Shown: piece after piece, positions 56,027 through 64,000 of the stretch | How the letters are laid out: each line of letters begins with the position of its first letter | Position numbering within the stretch: the stretch's first letter is position 1 | Assembly: GCF_002975175.1 (NCBI RefSeq) | Contig: NZ_PCNZ01000002.1 | Location: forward strand, 1-64,000 | From: Bacillus sp. MYb209 | GTDB taxonomy: Bacteria > Bacillota > Bacilli > Bacillales > Bacillaceae_G | Reading direction: 5' to 3' | DNA length: 64,000 nt | Notes under the pieces: generated by a model | Database searches by the model: none | What the model was told of the DNA's origin: nothing | What the model saw: the letters and a program-made list of their open reading frames with translations, nothing else | Made by a program: the position numbers and the translations under genes

Positions 56027-57697
56027 ATGAGCTGGACAAATATATTTTTACTTGTTCAACTTGTTTTTGGCGTAATTGTCGGATTGTATTTTTGGCATTT
56101 ACTTCGAAATCAGCGAACACAAAAAGTTTCAATTGATCGAGAATCGAAAAAAGAATTAGAGCAGCTTCGTAAAATGCGTGAGGTTTCTTTAACAGAGCCA
56201 CTTGCGGAAAAGGTACGTCCTACATCCTTTGTAGACATTGTAGGGCAAGAAGACGGGATTAAGTCGTTAAAAGCGGCTCTTTGTGGTCCTAATCCGCAAC
56301 ATGTGATCATATATGGTCCGCCAGGTGTCGGAAAGACAGCGGCAGCACGCCTTGTATTAGAAGAAGCGAAACGAAATCCGAAATCTCCATTTCGTACAAA
56401 TGCAACATTTATTGAACTTGATGCAACGACAGCTAGGTTTGATGAGCGTGGTATTGCGGATCCATTAATTGGTTCAGTGCATGATCCGATTTATCAAGGA
56501 GCAGGTGCAATGGGGCAAGCGGGTATCCCGCAACCGAAAAAAGGGGCTGTAACAGATGCGCATGGTGGTATTTTGTTCATTGATGAGATTGGTGAATTAC
56601 ATCCAATTCAAATGAATAAAATGCTAAAGGTGTTAGAAGATCGGAAAGTGTTTTTGGAAAGTGCGTATTATAGTGAAGAAAATTCGATGATTCCAACGTA
56701 TATACATGATATTTTTCAAAAAGGTTTACCGGCAGATTTTCGCTTAGTTGGTGCAACGACGCGTTCACCAGAGGAAATTCCTCCTGCAATTAGGTCGCGG
56801 TGTTTAGAAGTGTTCTTCCGTGAGTTAGATACAGAAGAAATTCAAAAAGTAGCGAAAAATGCAGCTGACAAAGTGGAGATGCAAGTAGGTGAGAACGGTA
56901 TCGAAATGATTGGAATGTATGCAAGAAATGGACGAGAAGCAATTAATCTCGTGCAAATTTCTGCTGGTATGGCGATAAATGAAGAACGACCTTTCATTAA
57001 AGATGAAGATATTGAGTGGGTTGTTCATTCTAGTCAGCTTACACCAAAGTACGAAAAACGTATTTATCCAATTCCAAGAATCGGTCTTGTGAACGGGCTT
57101 GCTGTATATGGGCCGAATACAGGTGCGTTATTAGAAATTGAGGTAACAGCTATTCCTGCGAAAGATAAAGGGTCAGTAAATGTCACTGGAATTGTAGAAG
57201 AGGAAAGTATTGGCAACCAAACGAAATCGATTCGTCGAAAAAGTATGGCGAAAGGTTCTGTTGATAATGTGTTAACAGTACTTCGTTCTCTAGATGTGTT
57301 GCCAGAAGGGTATGATATACATATTAATTTTCCTGGTGGTATCCCCATTGATGGTCCTTCAGCAGGTATTGCTATGGCAACAGGTGTCTATTCAGCAGTG
57401 CATCGTACGTATGTGAATAATGAAGTAGCGATGACAGGTGAGATAAGTATCCACGGAGAAGTGAAGCCTATTGGTGGTGTGTACGCAAAAATAAAAGCTG
57501 CGAAAAAAGCGGGAGCTAAGAAAGTCATCATTCCGGCTGAAAACATGCAACCATTTTTGTATACAATAAAGGGAATTGAGATCATTCCTGTTCGCAAATT
57601 AAAAGAAGTGTTTGAATTAACATTTATGCAGGAAAATATTCATCGTGAGCTTGATGCACATACTGCTTTGGACGAAACAGATGCACAATCAATGTGA
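56027..57697 (+). CDS. lonB: Forespore Lon-like protease LonB
   Basis: 556 residues. N-terminal membrane anchor (about 6-26), AAA+ domain with Walker [10 protein letters not shown] (about 96-104) and Walker B ILFIDEIGE, then a Lon protease domain with catalytic Ser in DGPSAG (about 443) and Lys in GGVYAKIKA. Lacks the Lon substrate-binding N-domain. In B. subtilis (552 residues) it is made in the forespore. Lies between clpX and lonA in the same order. GGGAGGAA ribosome site. Confidence 0.95.
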   Translation: MSWTNIFLLVQLVFGVIVGLYFWHLLRNQRTQKVSIDRESKKELEQLRKMREVSLTEPLAEKVRPTSFVDIVGQEDGIKSLKAALCGPNPQHVIIYGPPGVGKTAAARLVLEEAKRNPKSPFRTNATFIELDATTARFDERGIADPLIGSVHDPIYQGAGAMGQAGIPQPKKGAVTDAHGGILFIDEIGELHPIQMNKMLKVLEDRKVFLESAYYSEENSMIPTYIHDIFQKGLPADFRLVGATTRSPEEIPPAIRSRCLEVFFRELDTEEIQKVAKNAADKVEMQVGENGIEMIGMYARNGREAINLVQISAGMAINEERPFIKDEDIEWVVHSSQLTPKYEKRIYPIPRIGLVNGLAVYGPNTGALLEIEVTAIPAKDKGSVNVTGIVEEESIGNQTKSIRRKSMAKGSVDNVLTVLRSLDVLPEGYDIHINFPGGIPIDGPSAGIAMATGVYSAVHRTYVNNEVAMTGEISIHGEVKPIGGVYAKIKAAKKAGAKKVIIPAENMQPFLYTIKGIEIIPVRKLKEVFELTFMQENIHRELDAHTALDETDAQSM

Positions 57698-57721
57698 GAA
57701 TATACAATAATAAAATTTGCC

Positions 57722-57762
57722 AGACTTCGTTTAAGTTTGTATGCTTAAGCGGAGTCTTTTTT
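57722..57762 (+). terminator. Terminator of lonB
   Basis: Stem AGACTTCGTTTAAG/CTTAAGCGGAGTCT (wobbles) followed by a T-run. Confidence 0.85.
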
Positions 57763-57881
57763 CTTTTCGTGAGGCACAAAAAAACAGGGGATTTACAATT
57801 GCGAAGAATCTCTGCAATTGCATCTAGATGTATTGTAATATAAAATAGTTGAACAGGAGTTTAATTTGTTATGGAGGTGCT

Positions 57882-60212
57882 ATGTCTAGTATGAATACGA
57901 ATGAAAGAATTGTGCCCCTCCTACCATTAAGAGGCATTCTCGTATATCCAACGATGGTTCTGCATCTTGATGTAGGACGTGATAAATCGATACAAGCACT
58001 AGAGCAGGCGGCAATGGATGAAAATATCATCTTTTTAGCGATGCAAAAAGAAATGAATATCGACGATCCGAAAGAAGATGACATATATAGTGTAGGTACA
58101 GTGGCGAAAGTGAAGCAAATGTTAAAATTGCCGAATGGTACGCTTCGTGTCCTTGTAGAAGGTTTACATAGAGCAGAAGTAGTAGAGTTTATCGAAGAAG
58201 AAAATGTGGTACAAGTTTCTATTAGAACAGTAACTGAAGAAGTAGAAGATGATTTGGAAGAGAAGGCTCTTATGCGTACGTTACTGGAGCATTTCGAACA
58301 ATATATTAAAGTTTCGAAAAAAGTTTCAAATGAAACATTTGCAACGGTAGCTGATGTAGAAGAACCCGGAAGACTAGCTGATTTAATTGCTTCTCACTTA
58401 CCGATTAAAACGAAGCGGAAACAAGAGATTTTAGAGATTGTATCTGTGAAAGAACGACTACATACACTTATTTCAATTATTCAAGATGAACAAGAGTTAC
58501 TTAGCCTAGAAAAGAAAATTGGACAAAAAGTGAAACATTCAATGGAGCGCACGCAAAAAGAATATTTCTTACGTGAGCAAATGAAGGCGATTCAAACTGA
58601 ACTTGGTGATAAAGAAGGCAAGGGCGGGGAAGTTGAAGAACTTCGTGAGAAAATTGAACAGTCGGGAATGCCTGAAGAAACAATGAAGGCTGCACTGAAA
58701 GAATTAGATCGTTATGAAAAGTTACCTGTAAGTTCTGCTGAGAGTGGTGTCATTCGTAATTATATTGATTGGTTATTAGCTCTCCCGTGGACAACAGCAA
58801 CAGAGGATATGATTGACCTCGCTCATTCGGAAGAAATTTTAAATAAAGATCATTACGGTCTTGAAAAAGTGAAAGAGCGAGTACTTGAATATTTAGCTGT
58901 ACAGAAGTTAACGAATTCATTAAAAGGACCAATTCTTTGTCTAGTAGGACCTCCTGGGGTTGGAAAAACTTCGTTAGCACGTTCTATTGCAACATCGTTA
59001 AATCGTAATTTTGTACGTGTTTCTCTTGGTGGTGTGCGTGATGAATCTGAAATTCGTGGTCACCGTCGTACATATGTAGGAGCGATGCCAGGACGTATTA
59101 TTCAAGGTATGAAAAAGGCGAAAACAGTTAATCCAGTCTTCTTATTAGATGAGATTGATAAAATGTCTAACGATTTCAGGGGAGATCCATCAGCGGCGTT
59201 ACTTGAAGTGTTAGATCCAGAACAAAACCATAACTTCAGTGATCATTACATTGAAGAGCCATATGATTTATCGAAAGTTATGTTCGTTGCAACTGCTAAT
59301 ACACTTGCAAGTGTTCCGGGCCCATTGCTTGACCGTATGGAAATCATTTCGATTGCTGGTTATACAGAACTTGAAAAGGTGCACATTGCTCGTGAGCATT
59401 TATTGCCGAAACAATTAAAAGAGCACGGTTTGCGAAAAGGTAATTTGCAAGTGCGTGATGAAGCGCTTCTTGAAATTATTCGTTATTATACACGCGAGGC
59501 TGGTGTTCGTACGTTAGAGCGTCAAATTGCAAAAGTTTGTCGTAAAGCAGCAAAAATTATCGTTACAGCAGAACGCAAGCGCATTGTTGTAACAGAGAAA
59601 AATATTGTTGATTTACTTGGTAAGCATATATTCCGTTATGGTCAAGCTGAAAAAACAGACCAAGTTGGTATGGCAACAGGTTTAGCTTACACAGCAGCGG
59701 GCGGCGATACACTTGCAATTGAAGTGTCTGTAGCGCCAGGAAAAGGGAAATTAATTTTAACAGGGAAACTTGGGGATGTTATGAAAGAATCCGCACAAGC
59801 AGCGTTTAGCTATATTCGTTCTCGTGCAGAAGAACTTCATATTGATCCGGATTTCCATGAGAAAAACGATATTCATATTCATGTTCCAGAAGGAGCAGTT
59901 CCAAAAGATGGACCGTCAGCAGGTATTACGATGGCAACTGCACTTATTTCTGCACTAACAGGTATTCCTGTAAGTAAAGAAGTTGGTATGACAGGTGAAA
60001 TTACACTTCGTGGTCGTGTATTACCAATTGGTGGTTTGAAAGAAAAAACATTAAGTGCTCACCGTGCGGGATTAACAAAAATTATTTTACCGGCGGAAAA
60101 TGAGAAAGATTTAGATGATATTCCAGAGAGCGTAAAAGAAAACCTTACGTTTGTGCTTGCATCTCATTTAGACGAAGTATTGGAGCACGCATTAGTAGGA
60201 GTGAAACAATGA
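57882..60212 (+). CDS. lonA: ATP-dependent protease Lon (LonA)
   Basis: 776 residues from ATG 57882 (GGAGGTG just upstream; ATG 57891 is the alternative). N-terminal substrate domain ([12 protein letters not shown]), coiled coil, AAA+ module with Walker [10 protein letters not shown] (about 356) and Walker [10 protein letters not shown], and protease domain with Ser in DGPSAG (about 679) and Lys in GGLKEK (about 721). It degrades misfolded and regulatory proteins. Its stop overlaps the engB start by 4 bases. Confidence 0.97.
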   Translation: MSSMNTNERIVPLLPLRGILVYPTMVLHLDVGRDKSIQALEQAAMDENIIFLAMQKEMNIDDPKEDDIYSVGTVAKVKQMLKLPNGTLRVLVEGLHRAEVVEFIEEENVVQVSIRTVTEEVEDDLEEKALMRTLLEHFEQYIKVSKKVSNETFATVADVEEPGRLADLIASHLPIKTKRKQEILEIVSVKERLHTLISIIQDEQELLSLEKKIGQKVKHSMERTQKEYFLREQMKAIQTELGDKEGKGGEVEELREKIEQSGMPEETMKAALKELDRYEKLPVSSAESGVIRNYIDWLLALPWTTATEDMIDLAHSEEILNKDHYGLEKVKERVLEYLAVQKLTNSLKGPILCLVGPPGVGKTSLARSIATSLNRNFVRVSLGGVRDESEIRGHRRTYVGAMPGRIIQGMKKAKTVNPVFLLDEIDKMSNDFRGDPSAALLEVLDPEQNHNFSDHYIEEPYDLSKVMFVATANTLASVPGPLLDRMEIISIAGYTELEKVHIAREHLLPKQLKEHGLRKGNLQVRDEALLEIIRYYTREAGVRTLERQIAKVCRKAAKIIVTAERKRIVVTEKNIVDLLGKHIFRYGQAEKTDQVGMATGLAYTAAGGDTLAIEVSVAPGKGKLILTGKLGDVMKESAQAAFSYIRSRAEELHIDPDFHEKNDIHIHVPEGAVPKDGPSAGITMATALISALTGIPVSKEVGMTGEITLRGRVLPIGGLKEKTLSAHRAGLTKIILPAENEKDLDDIPESVKENLTFVLASHLDEVLEHALVGVKQ

Positions 60213-60805
60213 AAGTAACAAAAGCAGATATTGTAATTAGTGCCGTTAAACCGGAACAATATCCAGACAGTGATTTACCAGAAATCGCCTTAGCAGGTCG
60301 TTCTAATGTCGGGAAGTCTTCCTTTATTAATAAAATTTTAAATCGTAAAAAGTTAGTACGTATTTCTTCTAAACCAGGAAAAACGCAAACGCTGAACTTT
60401 TTCTTAATCAATGAAATGATGCATTTTGTTGACGTTCCAGGTTATGGATATGCGAAAGTATCTAAAACGGAGCGCGCGGCATGGGGCAGAATGATTGAGA
60501 CTTACTTTACAACACGTGAGCAATTAGACGCAGCTGTATTAGTAGTTGATTTACGTCACCAACCAACAAAAGATGACGTGATGATGTATGATTTCTTAAA
60601 GCATTATGAAATCCCAACAATTATTATTGCAACGAAAGCCGATAAAATTCCGAAAGGGAAATGGCAAAAGCATTTAAAAGTTGTAAAAGAAACGCTTGCT
60701 GTTGAAATTGGGGATGAAATCGTTCTATTCTCTTCTGAAACAGGACTTGGAAAAGAAGAAGCATGGAAAGCAATTCATAAAATGACAAAAACAAAAAACG
60801 CGTGA
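60209..60805 (+). CDS. engB: Ribosome-biogenesis GTPase EngB (YsxC)
   Basis: 198 residues. G1 GRSNVGKSS (about 31), G2 Thr in KPGKTQT, G3 DVPGYG, G4 TKAD, G5 SSETGLG. Essential GTPase for late 50S assembly in B. subtilis. It overlaps lonA by ATGA, a coupled pair also found in B. subtilis. Confidence 0.96.
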   Translation: MKVTKADIVISAVKPEQYPDSDLPEIALAGRSNVGKSSFINKILNRKKLVRISSKPGKTQTLNFFLINEMMHFVDVPGYGYAKVSKTERAAWGRMIETYFTTREQLDAAVLVVDLRHQPTKDDVMMYDFLKHYEIPTIIIATKADKIPKGKWQKHLKVVKETLAVEIGDEIVLFSSETGLGKEEAWKAIHKMTKTKNA

Positions 60806-60828
60806 CGAATGTCGCGCGTTTTTTTTAT
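60793..60828. terminator. Terminator between engB and ohr
   Basis: Stem AAAACGCG/CGCGCGTTTT region with a T-run, shared by convergent genes. Confidence 0.82.
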
Positions 60829-60839
60829 TTACTAAAATT

Positions 60840-61256
60840 TTAGCGTACGTTTAATGTAACTTCAATATTTCCTCTTGTTGCTTTAGAGTAAGGACATACA
60901 CCGTGAGCGGCTTCTACAAGTTCTTGTGCTTCGGCATGAGAAACACCAGCAACATGTATGTCAAGTACAGCAGATAGTCCGAAACCACCATCTGTATCTT
61001 TACCGATAGAAACCTGTGCAGTCACTTCTGTACTTTCCACTTTCACACGTTTTGTACGAATTACAAGTTGCAATGCGCTATCAAAGCAAGCTGCATAACC
61101 AGCTGCAAATAATTGTTCTGGATTTGTTGCCTCTCCGCCTGCGCCACCTAGTGCTTTTGGCATTTTTACATCAAGATTTAATATGCCATCATCTGAAACT
61201 ACCTTACCGTTTCTTCCGCCTGTTGCTGTTACTGAAGCAGTATATAATTTATTCAT
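60840..61256 (-). CDS. ohr: Organic hydroperoxide resistance protein Ohr
   Basis: 138 residues from ATG 61256 (AAAAGGGGAA upstream). OsmC/Ohr fold with the two redox Cys: Cys57 in AAGYAACFDSA and the second in AHGVCPYSKAT near residue 122. It reduces organic peroxides with lipoyl-type thiols. It lies 14 bases after ohrR on the same strand, so both form one operon. Confidence 0.94.
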   Translation of the reverse strand: MNKLYTASVTATGGRNGKVVSDDGILNLDVKMPKALGGAGGEATNPEQLFAAGYAACFDSALQLVIRTKRVKVESTEVTAQVSIGKDTDGGFGLSAVLDIHVAGVSHAEAQELVEAAHGVCPYSKATRGNIEVTLNVR

Positions 61257-61270
61257 GTTTATTCCCCTTT

Positions 61271-61711
61271 TCAATCATTAATTTTTTTCATTGTTCCAAT
61301 TAATGTGTTTAATTGGATTAATAAAGAATGATATTCTTGCTCTGTAATTCCTAATTTTGTAGCCATCGTTGTCGGTAATGAACAAGCTATTTCTTTTAAA
61401 TCTTTACCTTGTTCTGTTAATTCAATACAAACTTTTCGCTCGTCTTCTTTTGAACGAACACGTTGTACAAGTTTTAATGATTCCATCCGTTTTAACATAG
61501 GTGTTAAAGTACCAGAATCTAAAAATAGACGTTCCCCAATTTCTTTTACTGTTAGTCCGTCTTGTTCCCAGAGTACGAGTAAAGTAATGTACTGGGGATA
61601 CGTAATGCCCATTTCTTCTAAATAGGGGCGGTAAAAACGGGTAACCTCTCTAGAACAAGCGTAAATAGAAAAACAAAGTTGGTTATCTAGATGCAAAGGA
61701 TTTTCTTTCAT
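61271..61711 (-). CDS. ohrR: Peroxide-sensing MarR-family repressor OhrR
   Basis: 146 residues from ATG 61711 (AAGGAGTTG upstream). MarR winged helix (VKEIGERLFLDSGTLTPMLKRME) with the sensing Cys near the N-terminus (Cys13 in DNQLCFSIYA; Cys15 in the B. subtilis protein) and the Tyr residues (FYRPYLEE) that hydrogen-bond it. Oxidation by organic peroxide releases it from DNA. Upstream of ohr in the same operon. Confidence 0.93.
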   Translation of the reverse strand: MKENPLHLDNQLCFSIYACSREVTRFYRPYLEEMGITYPQYITLLVLWEQDGLTVKEIGERLFLDSGTLTPMLKRMESLKLVQRVRSKEDERKVCIELTEQGKDLKEIACSLPTTMATKLGITEQEYHSLLIQLNTLIGTMKKIND

Positions 61712-61739
61712 AAGCAACTCCTTGTGTTTTTTAATTTTG

Positions 61740-61754
61740 CACAATTTAATTTTG
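61740..61754. promoter_or_regulatory. Candidate OhrR operator
   Basis: ACAATTTAATTTTGT, an imperfect palindrome 29 bases upstream of ohrR, resembles the OhrR site TACAATTAAATTGTA. Autoregulation is known in B. subtilis relatives. Confidence 0.55.
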
Positions 61755-61954
61755 TAAAATCAATATAACGAAAAAGAAATACAATGTCAAATGCATTGCA
61801 TTGAGAAAGTGAATACTATATTTTGGAACAATCATACATATTTTCCTTCATGATGAAAGAAGATAGAAAAGATGATGTTATAATTAATATGGAATAGTTT
61901 CCATCACTTGATTATGAGGACTTTTTTTGGTAACGTACAAATAGAGTTGTTATT

Positions 61955-61969
61955 TTATAATCATTATAA
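61955..61969. promoter_or_regulatory. PerR box upstream of hemA
   Basis: TTATAATCATTATAA is an exact match to the PerR consensus TTATAATNATTATAA, 160 bases before hemA. The hemAXCDBL operon is a known PerR target in B. subtilis. Elsewhere in the 61755-62128 gap a palindrome at about 61845-61860 (CTTCATGATGAAAG) is of unknown use. Confidence 0.85.
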
Positions 61970-62128
61970 AGTAGAGAGTTCTTTATTAATCTTACTGAAG
62001 CTCCTTTATTACATATGGAGAATAAATAAAAAATAATCAGTTGTTCACACGATTGTCAGATTTATAAGAGGAAAGTTGTATTATGATAGTAGATAAAGTG
62101 ATAAAACGGGTGAAGGGGGACATGCTGC

Positions 62129-63460
62129 GTGCATATTCTTGTTGTTAGTGTAAATTATCGAACAGCCCCTGTAGAATTTCGTGAGAAACTCACATTTCAG
62201 GCAGCAGAGCTAGAGCAAGCAATGACTACATTACAAAACCAAAAGAGCGTGCTAGAAAATGTCATTGTATCAACTTGTAATCGCACTGAGATTTACGCTG
62301 TTGTCGATCAATTACACACGGGACGGTATTACATTAAGAAGTTTTTAGCTGATTGGTTTCAGCTTGAAATAGAAGAAGTCGCACCATACTTGTCTATTTT
62401 TGAACAAGATGGCGCAATAGATCATTTATTCCGCGTAACGTGTGGTTTAGATTCTATGGTTGTTGGAGAGACACAAATTTTAGGTCAAATAAAAGATAGC
62501 TTTTTAGAAGCACAACAAGTAAAAGCGACAGGTACAATTTTTAATGAGTTGTTTAAGCAAGTGGTTACGTTAGCAAAACGTGCGCACTCAGAAACAACGA
62601 TTGGTGAAAGTGCGATGTCTGTTAGTTATGCTGCTGTTGAGCTCGGAAAGAAAATATTTGGCGATTTAACAGATTGTCATGTACTTATTCTTGGTGCGGG
62701 TAAGATGGGTGAACTTGCACTGCAAAACTTATACGGAAGTGGAGCTCGTAAAGTAACAGTTATGAATAGGACGCTTACGAAAGCGGAAGTGATGGCTGAG
62801 AAATATATGGGACATGCAAAGCCTTTAAGTGAATTGCAATGTGCATTATTAGAAGCGGATATTTTAATTAGTTCAACGGGTGCATCAGAATATGTCATTA
62901 CGAAAGAAATGATGACAAAAGTAGAGAGAATGCGCTCTGGTCGTCCGTTATTTATGGTTGATATTGCAGTACCACGTGATATTGATCCTGCGATTGATGA
63001 ATTAGAAGGCTCTTTCTTATATGATATCGACGATCTGCAAGGTGTAGTTGAAGCAAACCGTGCTGAACGTTTAAAAGAAGCAGAGAAAATTCAATTTATG
63101 ATTGAAGAGGAAATGGTTTTATTTAAAACGTGGTTAAGTACGCTTGGTGTTGTGCCGTTAATATCGGCTCTTCGTGATAAAGCGCTAGCAATTCAAAGTG
63201 ATACGATGGAAAGTCTTGAGCGAAAAATACCAAACCTTAGTGATCGTGAGAAAAAAGTAATTAGTAAACATACGAAAAGTATTATTAATCAATTGTTAAA
63301 AGACCCAATTTTAGTAGCTAAAGAACTAGCTGTTGAAGAGGGAGCTGGCGAAAAATTAGCTTTATTTGCGAAGATTTTTGATTTAGAAGTGGAAGAAGCG
63401 GGAAATACGGAAGAAGTAGAACATAAAAGAGCGTGGACACCATCCGTTCCATCTTTATAA
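62129..63460 (+). CDS. hemA: Glutamyl-tRNA reductase
   Basis: 443 residues from a GTG behind AAGGGGG (spacing 9). Catalytic Cys50 in [10 protein letters not shown], substrate motif [15 protein letters not shown] (about 105), NADPH-binding fold [12 protein letters not shown], and a C-terminal dimerisation helix (about 320-420). It makes glutamate-1-semialdehyde, the first committed step of tetrapyrrole synthesis. First gene of the hem operon; hemX follows after 17 bases. Peroxide control through the PerR box is likely. Confidence 0.96.
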   Translation: MHILVVSVNYRTAPVEFREKLTFQAAELEQAMTTLQNQKSVLENVIVSTCNRTEIYAVVDQLHTGRYYIKKFLADWFQLEIEEVAPYLSIFEQDGAIDHLFRVTCGLDSMVVGETQILGQIKDSFLEAQQVKATGTIFNELFKQVVTLAKRAHSETTIGESAMSVSYAAVELGKKIFGDLTDCHVLILGAGKMGELALQNLYGSGARKVTVMNRTLTKAEVMAEKYMGHAKPLSELQCALLEADILISSTGASEYVITKEMMTKVERMRSGRPLFMVDIAVPRDIDPAIDELEGSFLYDIDDLQGVVEANRAERLKEAEKIQFMIEEEMVLFKTWLSTLGVVPLISALRDKALAIQSDTMESLERKIPNLSDREKKVISKHTKSIINQLLKDPILVAKELAVEEGAGEKLALFAKIFDLEVEEAGNTEEVEHKRAWTPSVPSL

Positions 63461-63477
63461 CTTGGAAGGATGATCGG

Positions 63478-64000
63478 ATGAGTTTTTTAAATAACAGTAT
63501 TATTTATCATATTGCAATTATTTTATATGCTTGTAGCATTAGTTTATATTTTATAGATTATTTTCAAAGTAACCGAAAGGCGAACCGATTTGCTTTTTGG
63601 TTACTTTCGATTGTATGGGTATTGCAGTCTATCTTTATGTTGCTGAGGGCTACAGATTCAGAAACGAATCCTATTTTAACTTTATTGTCAGGGATTTATT
63701 TTTATGTTTGGTTATTGATTACGATGTCATTAGTCATTAATCGATTTATGCGCATTGACTTTTTAGTCTTTTTTACAAATGTTGTAGCATTTGGCGTAAG
63801 CGCTTTTTCTATTTTTACACCGCTCGGAAAGATGTCGCCAGTACTTGCAGAGCAATTAGTTTCAGAACTTGTATACGTGCATGTCGGTATGGCGATTATT
63901 TCTTATGCAACGTTTACTGTATCGTTTATTTTTTCTATTATGTATTTATTGCAATATCGGCTATTAAAAAAGAAAAAATGGAATGCGAGATTAAGAAGAT
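63478..64000 (+). CDS. hemX: HemX, membrane modulator of HemA (partial, runs off the window)
   Basis: The first 174 codons from ATG 63478 (GGAAGGATG upstream). Hydrophobic helices and a cytochrome c assembly (CcsA-like) pattern, with His in YVHVGMAIISYATF. In B. subtilis, HemX (276 residues) lowers HemA levels. The 3' end is beyond base 64000. Its place after hemA supports the name. Confidence 0.9.
   Translation, partial: MSFLNNSIIYHIAIILYACSISLYFIDYFQSNRKANRFAFWLLSIVWVLQSIFMLLRATDSETNPILTLLSGIYFYVWLLITMSLVINRFMRIDFLVFFTNVVAFGVSAFSIFTPLGKMSPVLAEQLVSELVYVHVGMAIISYATFTVSFIFSIMYLLQYRLLKKKKWNARLRR

Overview
The window is chromosomal DNA of a low-GC, spore-forming Firmicute, almost certainly a member of the Bacillus cereus group. 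The reasons are an IsdG haem monooxygenase, a petrobactin-type FpuA/FpuB uptake pair, a collagen-like spore-surface protein, a bcr1-type repeat, sporulation genes (gerE, gerM, lonB), and long gene blocks in the same order as in Bacillus subtilis. Identification is from sequence recognition only; no database search was possible.

Layout. 0-2.3 kb: isdG under a Fur box, an rRNA methyltransferase, ywbE and a 57-residue basic protein. 2.4-7.1 kb: a two-component system followed by an ABC transporter operon of the peptide-antibiotic-resistance type, with two paralogous permeases, a 52-residue membrane protein and a truncated DUF4097-like remnant. 7.1-14.7 kb is an accessory region: DUF3139 protein, bcr1 repeat, serine hydrolase, alpha/beta hydrolase and a Tn554-type tnpA-tnpB-tnpC module, with a family of short interspersed palindromes. 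14.7-18.4 kb: DinB protein and Fur-controlled fpuA-fpuB. 18.8-19.7 kb: collagen-like protein. 19.9-25 kb: fatty-acid degradation cluster lcfA-fadR-fadB-etfB-etfA with two FadR operators. 25-32 kb: trxA, uvrC, yslB, sdhCAB and a thioesterase.

32-44.2 kb: a block that interrupts the ysmA-gerE neighbourhood known from B. subtilis. It holds a VanY-type peptidase, motA (frameshifted at its 3' end) and motB, an acid phosphatase, a NatAB/YhaQP-like exporter, an Rrf2 regulator, an aquaporin, a DMT transporter divergent from an XRE-cupin regulator, PspC, a deaminase and a nucleobase permease. 44.2-49.3 kb: gerE, a degenerate DJ-1/PfpI pseudogene, then racE, gerM, rph, rdgB and ysnB.

49.4-51.7 kb contains the most striking feature. 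A tRNA-Gly is followed by a tRNA-Arg(UCU) gene whose anticodon loop is split by a 288-nt group I intron with recognisable P1-P9 elements. About 0.9 kb downstream lies a free-standing PD-(D/E)XK endonuclease gene of the I-Ssp6803I type, so intron and endonuclease may be a split homing pair. Next come a 34-residue peptide gene, whose promoter carries 11-bp-spaced GTAAGG repeats like those in front of the ABC operon at 4.2 kb, and a small membrane protein.

51.8-64 kb: ysoA, tig, clpX, lonB, lonA, engB (protein quality control and ribosome assembly), the ohr/ohrR peroxide pair, and hemA-hemX behind a perfect PerR box. hemX runs off the window end.
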